Below, piece after piece: positions 9,301 to 17,199 of a stretch of 64,000 nt of DNA. The notes under the pieces were generated by a model. The model was given only the letters and a program-made list of their open reading frames with translations. It was not told where the DNA came from and made no database searches. Location of the stretch: the NCBI RefSeq assembly GCF_004375085.3, contig NZ_SNAQ03000002.1:124001-188000 (forward strand), written 5' to 3'. The translations under genes were made by a program, and so were the position numbers. Positions within the stretch are counted from its first letter, which is position 1; the number at the start of each line of letters is the position of its first letter. This stretch comes from Lewinella sp. W8. GTDB taxonomy: Bacteria > Bacteroidota > Bacteroidia > Chitinophagales > Saprospiraceae.

Positions 9301-10736
9301 TTAAGGGCATTTTCGGCGATCACGACCGGACCGGAACGGTCGACAATTTCAAAGTCCACTTCCTCTACACTTTCGTTGCCACAATCGTCGATGGCTACGT
9401 ACCGCAGGGTATGCAGGCCGAGGGGGATGAAGGGCGTCAGGCGATCAACCGGGTTGGGCGCCAGTACGTTGATGGGCCCCAGCTGATTTTCGGGGTCCTG
9501 CTCCAGCAGAACGTAAGCCGTAAAGGAAGAAATCGTGGAGCAACCGTCCGTTACCTGCAGGCCACCGGTATTGGTGTTGATGAAGGCACCACAGCCCGGG
9601 GCGTTGGTCGAAAACAGCAAAGGACCATCATCAGCCTCGCCGTCCAGGTCATTATCCTGTACGGGCACGGTGATGATGGGACCATCCGTATCTCCCACCT
9701 TCACCAGCTGGGAAAAGGTTTGTACGTTGTCCGGGTTACACCAGTCGATGACCGTATAGGTACGGACGAATTTATAGGTCTCATTACAGGTCACGATGGG
9801 CTCGCTGTCACTGTAGGAAGCGCCCACGTTACCAAAGTTTACGTTCAGGTAAATCGTATCGTCGTCGGCCGTTACGATGAAGGGGTAATCTTCGGGCTCG
9901 GGGAGCGGGTACACTCCCTCTACTAAGTCCGGGTCGTCACACGATACGCCCACTACGTCCAGGGGCTCCTGAACGTCGCCACCGTCGGGGCGGAAGAGCA
10001 CAATATCGTAGGATACTTCCACCACGACGGGCTCAAAATCCAGTCCCGAGCAGGTGCTGGCCTCATCGGAAGCCAGGAAAGTACGGGTGATGATGATGTC
10101 TTCACAGGGGCCTTCGTTGGTGATCACGTCCCGGACGGTCACGTCGATATCGGAGCAGGCGTCCAGGAAGCGAGGAATGTCTCCGCCAGCAATCAGGCGC
10201 GTCATCAGCGCCGGGTCCAGGGTTCCCATGATGGGGAAGCCCGTTGAGCCGTTCACGCGAAAAGAGCGGGAAACGCTGGTGGGTAAGGTATTGATGGTCA
10301 GATCCGCTAATTCGGTCGAGAAAAATGGACCGTAGGAGGCGGCGGTAAGGAACTGTACGGGCGGCGTTACGTCGCGCGAAGTAATGGTTCCGCTGCCAAA
10401 CGTAAACCCAACCACGGTACTGTCGGGGTTGGGGATGATCTCATAATCAAATTCCCCACATCCGTCCAGAATGGGACCGTTGGAGGGGTTATCATCATCG
10501 ATAGAAATAATAAAGGCTCCTGCCGGAGGGATGCGGCCGTCCCCGTCAACGTCTCCATTGCCGGAGAGTAAATTACTGGGGAGGATCGGGCGCGAACAAT
10601 CGTCGCCGAGTTCCACATTAACAAAGGTGATACTTGCATAATTCACCTCGTATGTAGTACCTTGTGCTCGTAGAGTAGAGATTGCGAATGTTAGCGTGCA
10701 CAGTGCTAACAAAAGTAAATGCTTTACTTTTGACAT
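6378..10736 (-). CDS. large T9SS-exported surface protein with dockerin-like module
   Basis: I start at 10736 (MSKVKHLLLLALCTLTF), giving a signal peptide ending near LRAQ and a 1452-residue exported protein. Repeated cysteine-containing beta-type modules recur, with phrases such as RTYTVIDWCN and RTIEILNWCEY, a style common in Saprospiria surface proteins. Around residues 1110-1230 there is a dockerin-like pair of Ca-binding loops (DATGDGFINVADMVAIRR and DFNLDGLAEG), and the last ~85 residues (HQNFPNPAAAQTTIAFDL, then VTGRLV) form a type-A T9SS sorting domain. Aspartate- and asparagine-rich loops suggest calcium binding. Substrate or ligand is unknown; adhesion or a scaffold role is inference. 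It stands alone, about 250 bp from ftsY. Confidence 0.85.
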   Translation of the reverse strand: MSKVKHLLLLALCTLTFAISTLRAQGTTYEVNYASITFVNVELGDDCSRPILPSNLLSGNGDVDGDGRIPPAGAFIISIDDDNPSNGPILDGCGEFDYEIIPNPDSTVVGFTFGSGTITSRDVTPPVQFLTAASYGPFFSTELADLTINTLPTSVSRSFRVNGSTGFPIMGTLDPALMTRLIAGGDIPRFLDACSDIDVTVRDVITNEGPCEDIIITRTFLASDEASTCSGLDFEPVVVEVSYDIVLFRPDGGDVQEPLDVVGVSCDDPDLVEGVYPLPEPEDYPFIVTADDDTIYLNVNFGNVGASYSDSEPIVTCNETYKFVRTYTVIDWCNPDNVQTFSQLVKVGDTDGPIITVPVQDNDLDGEADDGPLLFSTNAPGCGAFINTNTGGLQVTDGCSTISSFTAYVLLEQDPENQLGPINVLAPNPVDRLTPFIPLGLHTLRYVAIDDCGNESVEEVDFEIVDRSGPVVIAENALNVSLSNSGFAVVLATEVDRGSYDDCSEVLLEIAFANPSSLLPIGAFGPSITLTCIDVGAVPVILRATDANGNSNTRMAILNVVDNSAPICVAPGPITLNCNEADDILPEDVNGLFQDDPEGVVNLFNNLFGAPTSLDNCGNEITAQDIFSDINDCGTGTVTRTFTVTDARGFVSAPGCQQIISIGGIRSYTVAFPADAQTTCGNVPTYNDVIINELACDNIVANISVDTFFSNAEECFKLRRTIEILNWCEYNSFGDFYNIPRDADFDGNFNEATYLHIVPGDNMDADDDVAILDRDADRTNNNSIRFLDPDDAASNTMNEDTDNDGDTGYANSESRGAFRYVQYIKVYDNIAPQITNISSDIAESEDCEGGGIQIDFTVFDECSPDNVTAVATLDIDYDVSSGFNAVRGLTDAELISNGDGTFNVILEDLPIGQHAIRVRGFDGCGNTNGRVIPFDIEDNSTIAPICIERLTFVLMNDGNGGGMAMVEADDYIVGVNGNCNNQEIQLSVYREEGEAGVPGFVPQPGRLSFPVTCDDLGELDVRVYVFGPNGQGDYCSTTAVIEAFNEDICDGGGLGSLAGFITTPQDELLPDMEVHISDYGSMDDMQYTDANGSFLFAGLEVGGQYMVRPATHNSVDLSRVKTSDVIKIMSHILGTQTLNNPYLMLAADATGDGFINVADMVAIRRVILGIDNGFPSSPSWRFIRRDFNLDGLAEGWDPSIFPTTFEVSPLDGHNREADFVAIEIGDVFLDGGGREAAELTAEDLVMRAGDRISLPLTADGVQGFQTTLEMSPGLVLEGWNSDLMGAGNVNDLRMSEGLLMVSYDGREEMKETVVLELNLRATEDLRISDYLSASDLVTFSEAYTTDGAAAQLSLNFRQQTGGEGIVLHQNFPNPAAAQTTIAFDLMKAGPVGLEIRDVTGRLVMARQLDGHRGENQVQLSISDDLKNTTGVLTYTLTVGAERQTKRMTVVSR

Positions 10737-10878
10737 ATCGTGTAAATTGTGATGTCGCAGCAACCCTGACCCGTTCACTGATTAGGGTAGCTGAATTAGA
10801 GAGAGAAATCGATCACTTTTTCAATCCTCGCTGTTGCCGCAGCAGAACCGAAAAAGCAGAATCATCACAAGAAAAATT

Positions 10879-10916
10879 AAGCCGAATGCGTCTTGCCGGA
10901 TGCCTTCGGCTTTTTT
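10879..10916 (-). terminator. Intrinsic terminator downstream of ftsY (possibly bidirectional)
   Basis: Arms AAGCCGAA (10879-10886) and TTCGGCTT (10905-10912) enclose an 18-nt loop. T-runs are present on both sides (TTTTTT on plus, TTAATTTTTC on minus), so it can end ftsY transcription on minus. Confidence 0.6.
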
Positions 10917-10983
10917 CGTTGGTCAGATTCGTTGGCTAAAACTCATTCTTTCACGATATGTGCACAGTTGGACCAATTTTTTT

Positions 10984-11961
10984 TCAAGAAATTTTCATTT
11001 GGTCCCCGAATAAGCTGTCTACGAAGGCCCTTTTGTTGAATATCTGCAGCTGTTCGATCCCCTCTCCTACCCCGATGTAGCGGATGGGCACCTTGAACTG
11101 ATCCGTAATACCAATCGCGACCCCACCCTTGGCCGTGCCGTCCAGTTTGGTGAGCGCCAGTGCCGTCACGTCCGTAGCTTCCGTAAAGGCCTTGGCCTGC
11201 TCGATGGCATTCTGTCCCGTCGTGGCATCCAGCACCAGCAGCACCTGATGGGGCGCCGAGGGCAGTGCCTTAGTGATGGAGCGCTTGATCTTGGACAGCT
11301 CCTTCATCAAATTAAATTTAGTGTGCAGCCGGCCGGCAGTATCGATGATGGCCACGTCGCACTTATGGTCAATGGCGTACTTCACCGTCTCGTAGGCCAC
11401 GGCAGCGGGGTCGGTGTTCATTCCTTTAGAATAGAAATCACAGCCCACCCGGTCCGCCCAGATGTTCAACTGATCAACTGCGGCAGCCCGGAAAGTATCC
11501 GCCGCCCCCAGCACGACCTTATGGCCTCTTTGCTTGTACTGGTGAGCAATTTTTCCAATTGTGGTAGTCTTACCCACACCGTTAACCCCGACGACGAGAA
11601 TAATCGCCGGCACGCCTTCTTCGGATTCCGGCAGTACGTAATCTTCGTAATCAATGTCGTTTTGCTCGGCCAGTACCTGAACGATTTCGTCCCGGAGTAA
11701 TTCATTGAGCTCTGCCGCATTAAGGTAATTGTCCCGCTTCACCCGGTCCTCAAAGCGATCAATGATCTTTACCGTGGTTTCAATGCCCACATCACTGGAC
11801 ACCAAAATCATCTCCAACTCGTCCAGAAATTCAATGCCTACTTTATCCTTTCCGGCAACGGCGCGGGTGATTTTATCAAAGAAGCCGGCCTTAGTCTTTT
11901 CTAAGCCTTTGTCAAGGTCTTCCTTTTTCTCCTGGTTAAAAAACTTCTTAAAGAAACTCAT
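10984..11961 (-). CDS. ftsY: signal recognition particle receptor FtsY
   Basis: FtsY docks SRP-ribosome complexes at the membrane through a twinned GTPase. The start at 11961 (MSFFKKFFNQEKKEDLDK) gives 325 residues with a short acidic/amphipathic A region, the N helix bundle, and the G domain: GVNGVGKTTTIGK (P-loop), DTFRAAAVDQL, DTAGRLHTK and TKLDGTAKGG. The frame remains open to 12135, but the extra residues are unlike FtsY and overlap a repeat. The predicted promoter at 12113-12120 leaves a leader of about 145 nt. Confidence 0.95.
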   Translation of the reverse strand: MSFFKKFFNQEKKEDLDKGLEKTKAGFFDKITRAVAGKDKVGIEFLDELEMILVSSDVGIETTVKIIDRFEDRVKRDNYLNAAELNELLRDEIVQVLAEQNDIDYEDYVLPESEEGVPAIILVVGVNGVGKTTTIGKIAHQYKQRGHKVVLGAADTFRAAAVDQLNIWADRVGCDFYSKGMNTDPAAVAYETVKYAIDHKCDVAIIDTAGRLHTKFNLMKELSKIKRSITKALPSAPHQVLLVLDATTGQNAIEQAKAFTEATDVTALALTKLDGTAKGGVAIGITDQFKVPIRYIGVGEGIEQLQIFNKRAFVDSLFGDQMKIS

Positions 11962-12112
11962 ATCGATGATAAACTTATCGGTTGAAGGACGAGGAAGCAC
12001 AACCCAGGGTTCCTCCGGATTCCGTCTGCAGACACTTTGCAAAATGCTCGTGTACGTGTGGGCGCATGCGCGCAGGTGCAGCGACCACCGGTGAGGTGCG
12101 GTGTACTTCCGG

Positions 12113-12120
12113 CAAAGGTA
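12113..12120 (-). promoter_or_regulatory. Bacteroidota -7 box upstream of ftsY
   Basis: TACCTTTG on the minus strand, an exact TAnnTTTG match, about 150 bp upstream of the chosen ftsY ATG. No well-spaced -33 TTG was found. The intervening leader includes one copy of the GCACCTGCG repeat (12071-12079). Confidence 0.5.
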
Positions 12121-12157
12121 ACAAGACACCGCCAAGAATAGATGCGATCAGGAAGGC

Positions 12158-12748
12158 TTACTGCCCCATAAAGGGGATCGGAAGCATCAGTCGGGGGATT
12201 CCGCCGTGGCCCGGGCGTTTGTTATCCAGGTCCGGAAGGTTGGCCAGCAGATAATTGGGTAACTGCACCGGGTGGTCCAGCAGGTCCCGATGGGGCTCCC
12301 CGGATAGGGCCTGGTAAGAGCGGCTGCCACTCGTGACTCCCAGGTTAAAGAATACCCCGGTAGTGCGCCCGAGTCTCAACAGGGAGGGCGTATCCGCCAC
12401 CAGGACTACGCAGCGTGGAGACGTAATTCCCGCCAGGTCCATCGCGCGCTGAATGGGATTCGTCTGGTTCTCATAGTCGGTGATCACCAGTTGTACCAAC
12501 CGGTCTTCTTCCACCTGCCAGTTGAGGCGATTCAACAGCACCCCGGTAGTCTCCCGGTCATAGTCACTGAGCAGGCAAACCTTTACCCCGCGGCGGCGCA
12601 ACCACCGGAAGGTAGCCTCAATTTCTGCCGCTTTCTCCAGGGCGGCCGTTCGCATGAAAGATTCCATCCCTTCCTGCACGCGCACACAGACGTCTTCCAG
12701 CCGAAAAATGGCCAACTGAAGAAACTGTTCATGGTTGGGGAAAGACAT
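12158..12748 (-). CDS. HAD-fold, phosphonatase-like protein with degenerate active site
   Basis: The 196-residue product follows the phosphonatase branch of the HAD superfamily: motif II LLSDYDRET (Ser61), a helix RAMDLAGI, then VLVADTPSLLRLGR and NLGVTSGSRSYQAL, ending in an EPHRDLLDHPVQLP segment. Motif I, where active members read D-x-D, reads IFRLEDV (residues 14-20), so the nucleophilic Asp is Arg16 and the second Asp is Glu18; in motif IV the usual second acidic residue is also missing. It is probably not a phosphatase; a binding or regulatory role is inference. It is upstream of ftsY on the same strand with about 40 bp to the ftsY promoter. Confidence 0.7.
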   Translation of the reverse strand: MSFPNHEQFLQLAIFRLEDVCVRVQEGMESFMRTAALEKAAEIEATFRWLRRRGVKVCLLSDYDRETTGVLLNRLNWQVEEDRLVQLVITDYENQTNPIQRAMDLAGITSPRCVVLVADTPSLLRLGRTTGVFFNLGVTSGSRSYQALSGEPHRDLLDHPVQLPNYLLANLPDLDNKRPGHGGIPRLMLPIPFMGQ

Positions 12749-13053
12749 TATCTGAGATACGATTGAGACAAGTAACTATACGGTTCACCAAGGAGATCAA
12801 CCAGTTGACCGCATTAGTGAAACATGAATGCGTCACTAATAATTGCAAAAATCCTGATAAAGAATACTCCTGACAACCATCTCCCTTCAATATAATGGAT
12901 TAATGACGTGCGCTTAATGTTCATTTAATATTGGCCCCCGGTCCTCATCACTAGCCAACAAAAGGCTTAACTTGCACCCTCACTACCTGAGGTCAACCCA
13001 TCGCCTCCTGACTTTAGCCCAAATTTTCACCCCACCCCATCAACCCCTGGATT
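12749..13053. other. 305-bp divergent intergenic region
   Basis: Separates the minus-strand HAD gene from the plus-strand hydrolase. It contains an inverted repeat ATTAGTGA/TCACTAAT (12813-12820, 12833-12840; 12-nt spacer) and a direct-repeat element CTTAATGT-TCA-TTTAATAT (12913-12931) resembling the PHO-box-like element at 17200. No RNA gene was recognised. Confidence 0.5.
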
Positions 13054-13848
13054 TTGCCCGATATCCTCTACCATAAAATTCATCATCAAGACGATGATTT
13101 CGACTGGATGGTGTTCATTCATGGCGCCGGTGGCAGTTCCGTTACCTGGAAACATCAGGTCAAAGCCTTTAAACCCTTCTTTAACCTTCTCCTCATCGAC
13201 ATGCGGGACCACGGTTATTCGAAGGACCTGGAGCCCCATTATTCCAGCTATGATTTCGACATCGTGACGGACGACATCCTGCGGACCATCGATCACGTCG
13301 GGGTGAAAAAAGCCCATTTCCTGGCCCTTTCCCTGGGCAGCATCATTCTGCAACGCCTCGATGATCGCCGCCCAGAAATGATCCAGTCCATGATCATGGC
13401 CGGTGGGGTTTTCAAGGCCGACTGGCGTATTCGCCTGTTCGCCCATTCAGGAAAATTCCTGAGTTACTTCATTCCCTTCCGCTGGATTTATGACAGTTTC
13501 ATCATCATCGTGCTGCCCCGGGAAAACCACGCTCCCAGCCGACGCCTCTACCGACTTCAGTCAAAAAAACTGACCCCCGCTGAATTCCTGAAGTGGCTGG
13601 GCCTTTATCGGGATTTCTTTCAGGTGGTGCGTCGCTTTTACCGCAGAAAACTCCGGACCAACAGCCTCATCGTCATGGGCGGGCAGGATCACGTTTTTCT
13701 GGATGCCGCCAAGCGCTTCACCAAAAACCAGGCGCACCTCGCCGAACTGGTGATTCTGGAGGGGTGCGGGCACCTGTGTAATCTGGAGGAAGTACAGCGT
13801 TTCAATGACGCCGTCCTCAAATGGCTGGGTAAGCCCGTCAGTGAATGA
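13054..13848 (+). CDS. alpha/beta-fold hydrolase
   Basis: A 264-residue alpha/beta hydrolase. Visible parts: oxyanion loop HGAGGSS (residues 23-29), nucleophile elbow ALSLGS with Ser93, an acid loop GGQDHVF and the catalytic His in EGCGHLCNLEE near the C-terminus, so the triad is complete. No signal peptide: cytosolic. Substrate cannot be told from sequence. No ATG is available upstream of the fold; I use TTG at 13054, which places four residues before the first strand region. It converges on the glucosaminidase gene. Confidence 0.85.
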   Translation: MPDILYHKIHHQDDDFDWMVFIHGAGGSSVTWKHQVKAFKPFFNLLLIDMRDHGYSKDLEPHYSSYDFDIVTDDILRTIDHVGVKKAHFLALSLGSIILQRLDDRRPEMIQSMIMAGGVFKADWRIRLFAHSGKFLSYFIPFRWIYDSFIIIVLPRENHAPSRRLYRLQSKKLTPAEFLKWLGLYRDFFQVVRRFYRRKLRTNSLIVMGGQDHVFLDAAKRFTKNQAHLAELVILEGCGHLCNLEEVQRFNDAVLKWLGKPVSE

Positions 13849-13893
13849 GTCTGATGCCCTCCCGCTAAATCGCGAATACGTCCCGGGGCGGTA

Positions 13894-14787
13894 TCATAGC
13901 GCTACCTGCTTGTCGTACTGGGTTAGCTCGAGGTTCTCAATGATCGTAATCAGCTTTTTCCCGTAGTTGGGGTCGGTTGCGTAGCCGCACTTCTTCAGTC
14001 CGTGCGCCCATTTTTTGTAGTCCGTTCCGTGCGCCTTGAGTTTGGCGTACCGGGAGATGCTCAGGAGTTCACTGTGCTCCCGGAAGCTCTCCGCGGCGGA
14101 GTCGAAGACGCGAAACATATCGTACCGACTGTCGTCAGAGTAGTTTCTACAGGTGCAGCCCAGGCACTTCTTTTTGCACTTGATCCCGAAGTGGTTGTTA
14201 CTTTTCACGGCCAGCTTACTGTCTCCGGCATTGCTTTCCAGCAGCCCCTGCGCCAGGGTGATACTGGCGGGGATTCCGTATTGCTCCATCTCCCGTTGGG
14301 CAATTTTGGCGTAGCGCTTGAGGTAATTCTTTACCCGATCCTTTTTGGCCTCAATAATTTCCGGCGAGAGGCCCTTCCGTTCACCGTAGTCCGGACTCAA
14401 GACCAGGGTCAAATTACTGATGTGGGGGGCGGGGTCATCGGTGACGGCCACGTCATTAAAATCATCGTGGCCCTTCGTCAACTGAGCGGGGGGCGGAGTT
14501 GCCGGAGATGATTTAGTTGGACTGGTTTGCTGCCAGGCGGTAGCCAGGGCCATCACCCGGTCCCCCAGGCCCGAAAGCCAGGGACTTAAATTTGCCTCAG
14601 AAATCATGGCCGTTCCCTCTTCCAGTGGTTCATACACGTCTACCCGAACACTGAGGCCACGGCTGACACAGAGGTAAATAATCAGGGCGATCAAAAAGAT
14701 TTCCACGGCGTAGTGCACCGTATAATCCAGGGTTTTGGCCAGGTAACGGCCGAGCAGGGTAGCTCTGGGGCTATTCGTTGAAGACAT
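13894..14787 (-). CDS. membrane-anchored glucosaminidase-family peptidoglycan hydrolase
   Basis: The start at 14787 (MSSTNSPRATLLGRYL) gives 297 residues: one N-terminal membrane span (about 27-45, IFLIALIIYLCV), a linker, and a C-terminal glucosaminidase domain (about 150-290) with ITLAQGLLESNAGDS, NNHFGIKCKK, a cysteine pair region CLGCTCRNY, FRVFDSAAESFREHS and a KKCGYATDPNYGKKL ending. The catalytic Glu is expected in LLESNAG. The domain cleaves N-acetylglucosaminyl bonds in peptidoglycan. It is divergent from the GlcNAc-kinase-like gene at 15043, which suggests linked handling of released amino sugar (inference). Confidence 0.85.
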   Translation of the reverse strand: MSSTNSPRATLLGRYLAKTLDYTVHYAVEIFLIALIIYLCVSRGLSVRVDVYEPLEEGTAMISEANLSPWLSGLGDRVMALATAWQQTSPTKSSPATPPPAQLTKGHDDFNDVAVTDDPAPHISNLTLVLSPDYGERKGLSPEIIEAKKDRVKNYLKRYAKIAQREMEQYGIPASITLAQGLLESNAGDSKLAVKSNNHFGIKCKKKCLGCTCRNYSDDSRYDMFRVFDSAAESFREHSELLSISRYAKLKAHGTDYKKWAHGLKKCGYATDPNYGKKLITIIENLELTQYDKQVAL

Positions 14788-14998
14788 ATCTGATGTTTTT
14801 ACAACCTGAAAAGTGTGGTGTCCTGCTGTCGCAACAAAAATAAACAAAATATTTTATTTTAAAACAATTCGCTAAATTTTAAAACATTTTTTGTTTTTAC
14901 GACCCCGCTCATCCAGTATTTCCATCCTATTAAATGGTTGCTTATCTTCCGGTCCTGCGCCCAAAATTTTCTTTTCCGGGGATGAAAAAGAAAGTACT

Positions 14999-15017
14999 TA
15001 GTGTAAAATTTACACTA
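14999..15017. promoter_or_regulatory. perfect 19-nt palindrome, operator-like
   Basis: Arms TAGTGTAAA and TTTACACTA around a single central A, ending 25 bp before the ATG at 15043. It overlaps the spacer and the near-consensus -7 box TACCTTCA (15016-15023), the usual position for a repressor site. The binding protein is unknown. Confidence 0.6.
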
Positions 15018-15042
15018 CCTTCACCCCCCTAATCATTCCGCT

Positions 15043-15888
15043 ATGTTGCTGATTGCCGACTCTGGGTCTACTAAAACCGACTGGGCCTGGCTTGCCCAGG
15101 ATGGAGCCAATTCATTTGTCAACACTAAGGGCTTTAATCCGGTCGTCCATCCTCAGGACCTGCTCTACGGAGAGGTACGCCGGGTAACCGAAGATTTGCT
15201 GCCGGACCTCCGGCCCCGGGAAGTCCACTACTACGGCGCGGGATGTTGGGATTACCGCCGCAAAAAGGTGATCATTGACTGCCTCAAGAACGCCTGGCCC
15301 GAAGCGGAGGTCCACGTCATGCACGACCTGCTCGGGGCCGCACGGGCTACCTGCGGGCACGAGCCGGGCATCGCCTGTATCCTCGGGACGGGTAGCAACA
15401 CCTGCCTCTACGACGGGGAGGACGTTACGGATAACGTGACCAATCTTGGGTTCATGCTGGGTGATGAGGGCAGTGGAAGCCACATCGGCAAGGCCTTCCT
15501 GCGGGCTTACTTTTACCGGGAACTGGACGACGAACTCAACGATGCCTTCGAAAGTTACACCACGATTGACAAATCCACCATCCTCGATAAGGTATACGAG
15601 TCCGACACGCCCAACACCTATCTGGCCAGCTTCACCCGTTTTATGGGGGAGCACGCCGAGCATCCGCTGATCCAGAAAATCGTTTTCCAGAGTTTTGGGG
15701 AATTCCTCGACCGGCACGTGCGCAAGTACCGGGGGCACCTTCAGGTTCCGGTGAATTTTATCGGCTCCATTGCCTTCCACTTCAAGCCCATTCTACTGGC
15801 CGCATTGCACGAGCGAGACATGCAGGCCGGCCGCTTCGTGCACAAGCCCATCGAGGCGCTCGCGGATTTCCACCGTCGTATTATGTGA
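15043..15888 (+). CDS. N-acetylglucosamine kinase-like ATPase (BadF/BadG/BcrA/BcrD family)
   Basis: The 281-residue protein has the ASKHA kinase layout: phosphate-1 loop IADSGSTKTDWAW (residues 4-16), phosphate-2 loop ILGTGSNTCLYDG (about 110-122), and GDEGSGSHIGKAFLRAY (about 142-158), matching the eukaryote-type GlcNAc kinase/BadF group. Likely reaction: ATP-dependent phosphorylation of N-acetylglucosamine or a related amino sugar in the cytosol. Divergent from a glucosaminidase, upstream of pfkA by 81 bp. The alternative, an acyl-CoA dehydratase activator, is unlikely because the Fe-S cysteine motif is absent. Confidence 0.85.
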   Translation: MLLIADSGSTKTDWAWLAQDGANSFVNTKGFNPVVHPQDLLYGEVRRVTEDLLPDLRPREVHYYGAGCWDYRRKKVIIDCLKNAWPEAEVHVMHDLLGAARATCGHEPGIACILGTGSNTCLYDGEDVTDNVTNLGFMLGDEGSGSHIGKAFLRAYFYRELDDELNDAFESYTTIDKSTILDKVYESDTPNTYLASFTRFMGEHAEHPLIQKIVFQSFGEFLDRHVRKYRGHLQVPVNFIGSIAFHFKPILLAALHERDMQAGRFVHKPIEALADFHRRIM

Positions 15889-15935
15889 TGCCCCGAATTC
15901 CGGGACCCAACCATCAGTAACCCGCTTGTACTAAT

Positions 15936-15943
15936 TATTTTTG
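15936..15943 (+). promoter_or_regulatory. -7 box upstream of pfkA
   Basis: TATTTTTG fits TAnnTTTG exactly and lies 26 bp before the pfkA ATG. No well-placed -33 TTG is visible, so pfkA may be read both from here and through from the kinase gene. Confidence 0.45.
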
Positions 15944-15969
15944 CTCTTCACTTCTACTCCTAGTATCGC

Positions 15970-16956
15970 ATGGACAGAAAAGATATTCGCCGCATCGCCG
16001 TTTTCACTTCCGGAGGAGATGCCCCTGGCATGAATGCGGCCATTCGCGCCGTGGTAAGAACCGCCGCCTGGAACAAGTTACACGTTTACGGTATCGAGCG
16101 GGGCTACGACGGCATGATTGACGGACACTTCAAACGGATGGAACGCCGGGACGTGGCCAACATCATCCAGCGTGGAGGCACCATCCTCAGAACCGCCCGT
16201 TCTGAGCGCTTCCGCACCAAAGAAGGCCGCGCCCAGGCGGCCGAAAACCTCCGCGCCTACGATATCGACGCCTGCATCGCCATCGGGGGCGACGGCACCT
16301 TCACCGGGGCCCAGGTATTCAGCGAAGAGTACAACATCCCCTTCATCGGGCTGCCGGGCACCATCGATAACGACTTGTTCGGAACGGACTACACCATCGG
16401 CTTCGATACGGCCGTCAACACGGCCATCGATGCCGTGGACAAAATCCGCGATACCGCCGACAGCCACAACCGCCTCTTTTTCGTGGAGGTGATGGGCCGC
16501 AACTCCGGCTACATCGCCCTCCATACGGCCATCGGCTCTGGCGCCAGTGCCGTACTCATTCCCGAGGCAGAAACCAGCATGGATGACCTGAAGGTCGTGC
16601 TGCGCAAGAATAAGGCCCGGGGTAAGCTGTTCAGCATCATCATCGTCGCCGAGGGCCACCCCATGGGTGGAGCCGCCGGCATCGCCGCCACCCTAAAGGA
16701 TGAGGTCGCCATGATGGAACCCAAAGTAACCGTCATCGGTCACCTGCAGCGGGGAGGCTCCCCCACCGCTTTTGACCGCATGCTCGCCAGCCGCCTCGGA
16801 CACAATGCCGTGGAAGAACTCCTCAACGGTAAGGAAAACGTTGCCCTCGGGGTCGTCAACGACCTGCCGACCTGCTACCCCTTCCACGAGTCCATCGGCC
16901 GGGAAAAAATCCCGCGGGAGGAGCTCATTAAAATGGCGAGTATCCTGGCGATCTAG
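15970..16956 (+). CDS. pfkA: ATP-dependent 6-phosphofructokinase
   Basis: PFK commits fructose 6-phosphate to glycolysis. The 328-residue product has the full PfkA signature set: FTSGGDAPGMNAA (residues 9-21), TARSERFRTKEG, IGGDGTFTGA, GLPGTIDNDLFGTD with the catalytic Asp, FFVEVMGRNSGYIAL, and GHLQRGGSPTAFDR. GGDG and PGTIDND (Gly rather than Lys at the diagnostic places) indicate ATP rather than pyrophosphate as donor. Length is normal. It follows the sugar-kinase gene on the same strand. Confidence 0.96.
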   Translation: MDRKDIRRIAVFTSGGDAPGMNAAIRAVVRTAAWNKLHVYGIERGYDGMIDGHFKRMERRDVANIIQRGGTILRTARSERFRTKEGRAQAAENLRAYDIDACIAIGGDGTFTGAQVFSEEYNIPFIGLPGTIDNDLFGTDYTIGFDTAVNTAIDAVDKIRDTADSHNRLFFVEVMGRNSGYIALHTAIGSGASAVLIPEAETSMDDLKVVLRKNKARGKLFSIIIVAEGHPMGGAAGIAATLKDEVAMMEPKVTVIGHLQRGGSPTAFDRMLASRLGHNAVEELLNGKENVALGVVNDLPTCYPFHESIGREKIPREELIKMASILAI

Positions 16957-17009
16957 GCTTCCGGCTCCACTGCTTCCGGAAGTTGTGCTTGATCGTAAAT
17001 AATTTCTTT

Positions 17010-17051
17010 GGCGTAAACTCCGGCAGAGCACGAGGGCGCGGACGCAGGTGC
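17010..17051 (-). repeat. dispersed GCACCTGCG repeat, long copy
   Basis: Reverse complement reads GCACCTGCGTCCGCGCCCTC and onward, aligning over its whole length with 39969-40012. Its first 17 bases are identical to 57859-57875. Confidence 0.8.
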
Positions 17052-17199
17052 AATCCTTCCTTCAGAAGGCCGTGCCCTTTCGTATTCGCCCGGCATTACC
17101 CACCCACCCGGCACCCGCGCGTGCCCCGGCCATTGGCCGGGTGGACACCAGTCGCCCAACTTCCGCACCCCTCCCCGGGCAAAACAATTCGCATAGTGG

